The notes under the pieces: model-generated | Seen by the model: only the letters and a program-made list of their open reading frames with translations | Told to the model about the DNA's origin: nothing | Databases searched by the model: none | Program-made: the position numbers and the translations under genes | Shown here: positions 6,765-10,291 of the stretch, in pieces | Layout of the letters: every line of letters begins with the position of its first letter | Position numbering within the stretch: the stretch's first letter is position 1 | Source of the DNA: Lawsonibacter sp. | Lineage (GTDB): Bacteria; Bacillota; Clostridia; Oscillospirales; Oscillospiraceae | Length of the DNA: 10,291 nt | Assembly (NCBI GenBank): GCA_022793355.1 | Contig: JAAWCR010000057.1 | Span: forward strand, 1 to 10,291 | Direction of reading: 5' to 3'

Positions 6765-7937
6765 TTACACCATCAGGGACTGGACGGAGGCCCGCAGGAC
6801 AGCGGGGGAGTGGGGGAACTGCCGGCCGAAGGCCCGGATAATCCGCTCACAGATCTGTCGGCCGTTTTCGTAGGTGGCCTGGGGGAGCAGGAGTACAAAC
6901 TGGGAAGCGCTGCACCGGGCGGCGGCGTCTCCCTGGCGCAGATGGCTGAGGATAATCCCCTGCAAATTGTCCATGCACCGGTCTAGGCTGTGCCGGGGGA
7001 GGGCGGCCTCCCGTTCGCTCGCGACAGAGAGCAGGGCGATGTGGAGGGGTTCGCCGCTGCGCCCGGCCATGCGGACCATAGAGTGGCAGATGATGCGGAA
7101 AAAGTCGTACTCGCACAGCAGGGCTCCGGGGCGGGGCGGCTCCCGCAGCCGTTCCAACAGTGTGTCGGGAGAAACAGATCTGGGGTCCAGGTCTCTCCGG
7201 ACCTCGTGGTAGAGGGTTCGGAGGGGGTCGGAGGGCATCACCCCCAGGTGGGCCAACAGACGCTCCTGAAAGGCCTCATAGACCTGGGCGGCCTCCTCCC
7301 GGCGGTCCAGGTGGAGCAGAGCCGCCATCCGCCGCTGGCACAGCTCCTCCCGGTTTGGAAAAAGCTCCAAAGCCTGCCCGGCCAGCTCCGCCGATTGAGT
7401 CCAGCGGCCCTGTTCCTCCAGCTGGGGCAGAACCGCCAGCGCAGTTTGGAGATAGGCCAGCTGCAGATCCTCCGCCACAGAAGCGGCCCAGGGGAAGCCG
7501 TCCAACCCGGGGAGAAAGCCACCGCGGTACAGTGCCAAGGCCGCAAGCCCCTGGGACAGCTGCTCTTCCGAGGCCTGTCCGGCCTGGCGGCACAGGCTCT
7601 GAAAGCGCTCCACGTCCAGCACGGCGGGGACCTGGGGATTCCACTGGCAGCGGCCCTCACGGGTGAGCAGCAGGGTCCGTCCGGCCCCCTCGTGCAGATG
7701 GTTCAGGCCGGTCCTGGCCCGGTGGAGAAGGGCTTTCAAGGAATTTTGCGGGTCGGGGCATGTCTCCTGCCAGAGCATTCCGGCCAGTTCCTCAAAGGGG
7801 ACTGGCCGGTTCCGCTCCAGGATAAGGCGGGCCAGCAGCAGGCACAGTTTTTTGGAGCGTCCGCCAATGGCGGCCTCTCGTTCGCCCAGGCGGATGGCAA
7901 AGCCGCCCAGCATTTGAATTTGCAGCGTGTCATCCAA
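6765..7937 (-). CDS. SARP/BTAD-type transcriptional regulator with degenerate GGDEF-like C terminus
   Basis: A 390-aa predicted cytoplasmic DNA-binding regulator. Residues about 5-100 form an OmpR-type winged helix (QIQMLGGFAIRLGE, then GGRSKKLCLLLARLIL and the QNSLKALLHRARTGL recognition-helix region). Residues about 107-250 form a bacterial transcriptional activation domain of TPR-like helices (DVERFQSLCRQAGQ, LALYRGGFLPGL, AYLQTALAVLPQLEEQGRW, then the LLAHLGVMPSDPLRTLYHEV end motif). The C-terminal part (about 275-385) resembles a diguanylate-cyclase fold in which GGDEF is replaced by CSASQF (342-347), so it is probably a sensory or structural relic rather than an enzyme. I choose TTG 7937 because AGGGGGAG (7945-7952) lies 7 nt upstream. 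The longer frame from TTG 7988 would start upstream of the -10 box, and ATG 7964 has no ribosome binding site. Its target genes are unknown; it is divergent from the unknown gene at 8041. Confidence 0.85.
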   Translation of the reverse strand: MDDTLQIQMLGGFAIRLGEREAAIGGRSKKLCLLLARLILERNRPVPFEELAGMLWQETCPDPQNSLKALLHRARTGLNHLHEGAGRTLLLTREGRCQWNPQVPAVLDVERFQSLCRQAGQASEEQLSQGLAALALYRGGFLPGLDGFPWAASVAEDLQLAYLQTALAVLPQLEEQGRWTQSAELAGQALELFPNREELCQRRMAALLHLDRREEAAQVYEAFQERLLAHLGVMPSDPLRTLYHEVRRDLDPRSVSPDTLLERLREPPRPGALLCEYDFFRIICHSMVRMAGRSGEPLHIALLSVASEREAALPRHSLDRCMDNLQGIILSHLRQGDAAARCSASQFVLLLPQATYENGRQICERIIRAFGRQFPHSPAVLRASVQSLMV

Positions 7938-7959
7938 AGCGTGTCTCCCCCTTTTTTTA

Positions 7960-7992
7960 ACCATACCATATTTTTTGCTCGATTGCAATCAA
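7960..7992 (-). promoter_or_regulatory. Probable promoter of the BTAD regulator
   Basis: On the minus strand two overlapping box pairs are visible: TTGCAA (7983-7988) 17 bp from TATGGT (7960-7965), and TTGATT (7987-7992) 16 bp from TATGGT (7965-7970). Each box matches 4/6 of the sigma-A consensus. The position fits a short leader before the TTG start at 7937. Confidence 0.5.
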
Positions 7993-8002
7993 TATCCGGA
8001 TA
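7981..8002. promoter_or_regulatory. Two adjacent perfect 10-bp palindromes, candidate operators
   Basis: GATTGCAATC (7981-7990) and TATCCGGATA (7993-8002) are each identical to their reverse complement and are separated by 2 bp. They lie in the divergent region between the regulator and the unknown gene, and the first covers the regulator's probable -35 box. Dimeric regulators commonly bind such sites. The two palindromes differ in sequence, so one shared protein is not certain. Confidence 0.45.
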
Positions 8003-8040
8003 CCTCCCCGCATACCCTGTGTTGAAAGGGGGAGGGAACA

Positions 8041-8721
8041 ATGGTCGGACAGCTGATTTGTGCGCCCCGAGGGCGGGGAAGAGGGGAGCCGGGGCGGCTG
8101 TACGGCCTGCCTGTGCTCCGAACAGAGGTGGACCGGTCCGGCTTTTGGGGGGAGCACCGCCTGCGAAGGGCGGCCCGCGCGCTGCGGCTGGGCGGCGCGC
8201 TGCGCGTGCTGACTCCTCAGGGTTTTGCGGGCTGGCCGGTACTGGAGGCCTTTGGACTGCGGAGGGTGGACCCGGAGAACTTTGTCCGGGCACAGTCGGT
8301 TCCCTTGGCGCTGGAGGCCTTGGCGCGGCAGGGGGTGGCTCCGGACCGGGCCACGGTGGCCCTGCGCGGGGTCCGGGCGGACCGGGAGATGGCCCGGACG
8401 GCGGCGGAGCTGTGCTCCAAAGTGCGCCGTCTGGTGGTGGACGCCCCCAGGGGCGGGGAGGAACTGGCCCAGTGGCTGCGCCGGGAGTTTGGCGTACCCA
8501 TCTTGCCTGCGAAGGAGGTGGGCCAGACGGCCCTGCGGTTTCAGGAGGGGTGCGCAGCCCCGGAGGAGGCCACGCTGGACCTGTTTGGACCCCGGCCCGG
8601 GCTGGGCGGCCTGACCCTGGCGGCCCCCGGCCTGGCCGGGGAGGACCGGGAGAATCTGCCGCTGCTGACCGTTCTGTGGGAGGGCGGCCGGCTGGCGCCG
8701 GAGGACATAAAAATTACTTGA
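8041..8721 (+). CDS. Conserved-looking protein of unknown function, 226 aa
   Basis: I do not recognise this gene. It is a soluble protein without signal peptide or membrane helix, rich in Arg, Gly, Ala and Leu. Alternating strand and helix segments suggest an alpha/beta (Rossmann-like) layout: LRVLTPQGFAG (54-64), RATVALRGVRADREMARTAA (103-122), KVRRLVVDAP (127-136), ELAQWLRREFGVPILP (141-156), then TALRFQEG (163-170) and a Gly/Pro-rich end. No catalytic motif is evident. GGGGGAGGG (8028-8036) is a strong ribosome binding site 4 nt before ATG 8041, which supports a real gene. G/C-ending codons and few AT-rich residues make it locally the most GC-biased gene. It is divergent from the BTAD regulator. 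Its stop codon lies inside the -35 box of the greA promoter, and no terminator follows, so its transcript may read into greA. Confidence 0.75.
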   Translation: MVGQLICAPRGRGRGEPGRLYGLPVLRTEVDRSGFWGEHRLRRAARALRLGGALRVLTPQGFAGWPVLEAFGLRRVDPENFVRAQSVPLALEALARQGVAPDRATVALRGVRADREMARTAAELCSKVRRLVVDAPRGGEELAQWLRREFGVPILPAKEVGQTALRFQEGCAAPEEATLDLFGPRPGLGGLTLAAPGLAGEDRENLPLLTVLWEGGRLAPEDIKIT

Positions 8722-8746
8722 CAGACGGTTGGGAAACAAATATAAT
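8718..8746 (+). promoter_or_regulatory. Perfect consensus sigma-A promoter for greA-lysS
   Basis: TTGACA (8718-8723) and TATAAT (8741-8746) match the consensus at all 12 positions with the optimal 17-bp spacer. Transcription should start near 8753, leaving about 100 nt of leader before greA. The -35 box overlaps the TGA stop (8719-8721) of the upstream gene. Such a strong promoter fits constitutive housekeeping expression, unless the leader attenuates it. Confidence 0.92.
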
Positions 8747-8770
8747 GGCACAGAATGTAGGATTATACCC

Positions 8771-8835
8771 ACAGGCCGCCAAGCGCGGCGGTTCCTGCTG
8801 GAGATACTTTGGCGGCCTGGTTTCGGCGGCCTAAC
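8771..8835 (+). promoter_or_regulatory. Structured greA leader with alternative hairpins
   Basis: An 11-bp stem can form between CAGGCCGCCAA (8772-8782) and TTGGCGGCCTG (8809-8819). Part of the same 5' strand (AGGCCGCC, 8773-8780) can instead pair with a second GGCGGCCT copy (8825-8832), or its CCGCC (8776-8780) with GGCGG (8787-8791). The pairings exclude one another. No T tract follows, so a simple terminator is unlikely. I see no match to a riboswitch or T-box that I can name. Confidence 0.5.
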
Positions 8836-8854
8836 AGAAAGGTGTGCAGTTTGA

Positions 8855-9328
8855 ATGGCGAAGGAATATAAGCTGAGCCCGGAGCGACTCAAGGAATTGC
8901 AGGACGAGCTGAACTATCTCAAGACTGTTCGGGAGAAGGAGGTGGCCGAGCTCATTAAGGAGGCTCGTTCCTTTGGCGATTTGTCGGAGAACAGCGAGTA
9001 TGACGAGGCCAAAAATGAGCAGGGCAAGCTCTACTCCCGCATCGCCCAGGTGGAGGAGATTCTGGCTAACTATGTGGTGATTGAGGAGGAGGAGACGGAC
9101 GGCGAGTATATCCGCTTGGGCTCCACTGTTACCGTGCTGGACAAGGAGTTCAACGAGGAGGAGACTTATAAAATTGTGGGTTCCCAGGAGGCCGACCCCA
9201 TGAACGGTGCCATCTCGGAGGATTCCCCCTTTGGAAAGGCGCTCCTGGGCCGGAACGCGGGGGAGGACGTCACAGTGGACGCCCCCGCCGGTCCGGTGGA
9301 GTACAAGATTCTAAAGGTAGAGAGATAA
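8855..9328 (+). CDS. greA: Transcription elongation factor GreA
   Basis: This 157-aa protein enters the RNA polymerase secondary channel and stimulates cleavage of backtracked transcripts. Residues 1-75 form the long antiparallel coiled coil. Its tip carries the hallmark ARSFGDLSENSEYDEAK segment (37-53), with D42 and E45 as the acidic residues that coordinate the cleavage Mg2+. Residues about 80-157 form the FKBP-like C-terminal domain (RLGSTVTVLD, YKIVGSQEADP, GAISEDSPFGKALLGR). The length equals the usual 155-160 aa. AAAGG at 8838-8842 is a slightly distant ribosome binding site for ATG 8855. It is transcribed from the perfect promoter at 8718-8746 and followed after 13 nt by lysS, a pairing common in Firmicutes. 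Confidence 0.97.
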   Translation: MAKEYKLSPERLKELQDELNYLKTVREKEVAELIKEARSFGDLSENSEYDEAKNEQGKLYSRIAQVEEILANYVVIEEEETDGEYIRLGSTVTVLDKEFNEEETYKIVGSQEADPMNGAISEDSPFGKALLGRNAGEDVTVDAPAGPVEYKILKVER

Positions 9329-9341
9329 AGGAGTGGTCAAT

Positions 9342-10291
9342 ATGGCCGATAAGAACAACCAGGAACAGGAGAATCTGTCCCAGCTGCTCCAGATTCGCAG
9401 GGAGAAGCTGAAGGAGCTTCAGGAGGGAGGAAACGACCCCTTTGCCATTACCCGCTTTGTGACGGACAACGACTCCGCCAACATCAAGGAGAATTTTGAC
9501 GCCCTGGAGGGCAAAGAGGTGGCTGTGGCTGGCCGGCTCATGTCCAAGCGGGGGATGGGCAAGGTGTCCTTCTGCGATCTTCAGGACAAGTCCGGCCGTA
9601 TCCAGCTCTACGCACGGAAGGATGAGATGGACGAGGCGGAGTACAGCCGCTTTAAAAAGTACGACATCGGCGATATCGTGGGGGTCCACGGAATTGTGTT
9701 CCGCACTCAGCGGGGGGAGATGTCCGTCCGTGTGGTGACAGTGACCCTGTTGTCCAAATCTCTTCTGCCCCTGCCCGAGAAGTTCCATGGCCTGACCAGC
9801 ACCGAGCTGCGCTACCGCCAGCGGTATGTGGACCTGATTGTCAACCCGGAGGTGAAGCGAAACTTCGTTATCCGCTCCCGGTTTATCAAGCATGTCCGAG
9901 ACTTTATGGACGGCCGGGGCTTTATGGAAGTGGAGACGCCGGTGCTGAACACCATCTCAGGCGGAGCCACCGCCCGGCCCTTCATTACCCACCACAACAC
10001 CCTGGATATCGACATGTATATGCGCATTGCCACCGAGCTGCCCTTGAAGCGGCTTATTGTGGGCGGCCTGGACCGGGTGTATGAGATTGGGCGGATCTTC
10101 CGCAACGAGGGGATGGACCCCAAGCACAACCCCGAGTTCACCACCATCGAGCTCTACCAGGCCTATGCCGACTTTAACGACATGATGGACCTGTTTGAGG
10201 ATCTGCTGTCCTCCGCCGCGCAGAAGATTCTGGGCACCTATCAGGTCCAGTGGCAGGGGGAGGACATCGACCTGACCCCCGGCTGGCCCCG
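9342..10291 (+). CDS. lysS: Lysyl-tRNA synthetase, class II, 3'-truncated by window edge
   Basis: The first 316 residues of the enzyme that charges tRNA-Lys in the cytoplasm are present and the frame is open to the window end. The N-terminal helix (about 7-28, QLLQIRREKLKELQEGG) is followed by FAITRF. An OB-fold anticodon-binding domain (about 58-137) contains VAVAGRLMSKRGMGKVSFCD. The catalytic core then starts with RYRQRYVDLIVN (157-168), class II motif 1 around FMEVETPVLNTISGGATARP (194-213) and motif 2 around FRNEGMDPKHNPEFTTIELY (253-272). The ATP- and lysine-binding motif 3 lies beyond the edge. AAGGAG (9328-9333), overlapping the greA stop, is 8 nt before ATG 9342, so the two genes are co-transcribed. 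The full protein should be about 490 aa or more. Confidence 0.97.
   Translation, partial: MADKNNQEQENLSQLLQIRREKLKELQEGGNDPFAITRFVTDNDSANIKENFDALEGKEVAVAGRLMSKRGMGKVSFCDLQDKSGRIQLYARKDEMDEAEYSRFKKYDIGDIVGVHGIVFRTQRGEMSVRVVTVTLLSKSLLPLPEKFHGLTSTELRYRQRYVDLIVNPEVKRNFVIRSRFIKHVRDFMDGRGFMEVETPVLNTISGGATARPFITHHNTLDIDMYMRIATELPLKRLIVGGLDRVYEIGRIFRNEGMDPKHNPEFTTIELYQAYADFNDMMDLFEDLLSSAAQKILGTYQVQWQGEDIDLTPGWP

Noticed and set aside
7938..7988. Upstream start (TTG 7988) for the BTAD regulator
   Set aside because: It would begin upstream of the probable -10 box and has no ribosome binding site. TTG 7937 has AGGGGGAG at ideal spacing and starts just before the winged helix.
8772..8832. Intrinsic terminator or T-box before greA
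   Set aside because: The hairpin lacks a following T tract, and no T-box-like conserved sequence is visible.
6990..8834. 614-codon plus-strand open frame across the regulator and the unknown gene
   Set aside because: It is antisense to the BTAD regulator and in another frame from the 8041 gene. Composition is Gly/Pro/Gln-rich with no domain pattern, as expected from high-GC shadow frames.
7957..8892. 311-codon minus-strand frame opposite the unknown gene
   Set aside because: It runs across the consensus greA promoter and into greA, has low-complexity Gln/Pro/Arg composition, and no ribosome binding site.
1..10291. CRISPR array, tRNA, insertion sequence or phage genes
   Set aside because: No regularly spaced repeats, tRNA-like cloverleaf, transposase or terminal inverted repeats were seen. 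The coding sequence is continuous and of uniform bacterial-chromosome character.

Overview
The window looks like chromosomal DNA of a GC-rich Clostridia bacterium, probably of the Oscillospiraceae (Flavonifractor/Lawsonibacter/Pseudoflavonifractor-like). This is inferred from the strong G/C-ending codon preference combined with Firmicutes-style AGGAGG ribosome binding sites, consensus sigma-A promoter boxes, and the greA-lysS pair. No tools were run, and family names rest on recognised motifs and memory.

Positions 1-5160 hold a five-gene plus-strand operon for an ABC importer of the simple-sugar (RbsA/MglA-like) class. It contains the C-terminal part of a DUF3798-type substrate-binding protein, a two-domain ATPase, two different BPD_transp_2 permeases, and a small membrane-anchored accessory protein resembling DUF6672. 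The last four genes are tightly packed: an 11-nt gap, then two ATGA overlaps. A perfect 12-bp hairpin with an imperfect T tract separates the binding protein from the ATPase. It probably lets the binding protein be made in excess. The transported substrate cannot be read from the sequence.

Positions 5161-6728 hold a strong terminator whose hairpin ends only 10 nt before the ribosome binding site of pepD, an M20C aminoacyl-histidine dipeptidase. A minus-strand gene (6765-7937) converges on pepD. It encodes a SARP/BTAD-type regulator with a C-terminal region resembling a degenerate GGDEF domain. The two genes share a hairpin (6736-6759) whose T tract serves the minus strand.

Positions 7938-8040 are a divergent control region with two adjacent perfect 10-bp palindromes. 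One of them overlaps the probable -35 box of the regulator. An unrecognised 226-aa gene (8041-8721) runs away from it. Overlapping that gene's stop codon is a perfect consensus promoter (TTGACA, 17 bp, TATAAT). It drives a roughly 100-nt leader with mutually exclusive hairpins, then greA (8855-9328) and lysS (9342 to the window edge).

The most interesting items are the importer of unknown substrate with its accessory protein, the SARP-type regulator with its palindromes, the unknown gene beside it, and the structured greA leader. No rRNA, tRNA, CRISPR array, insertion sequence or phage gene was seen.
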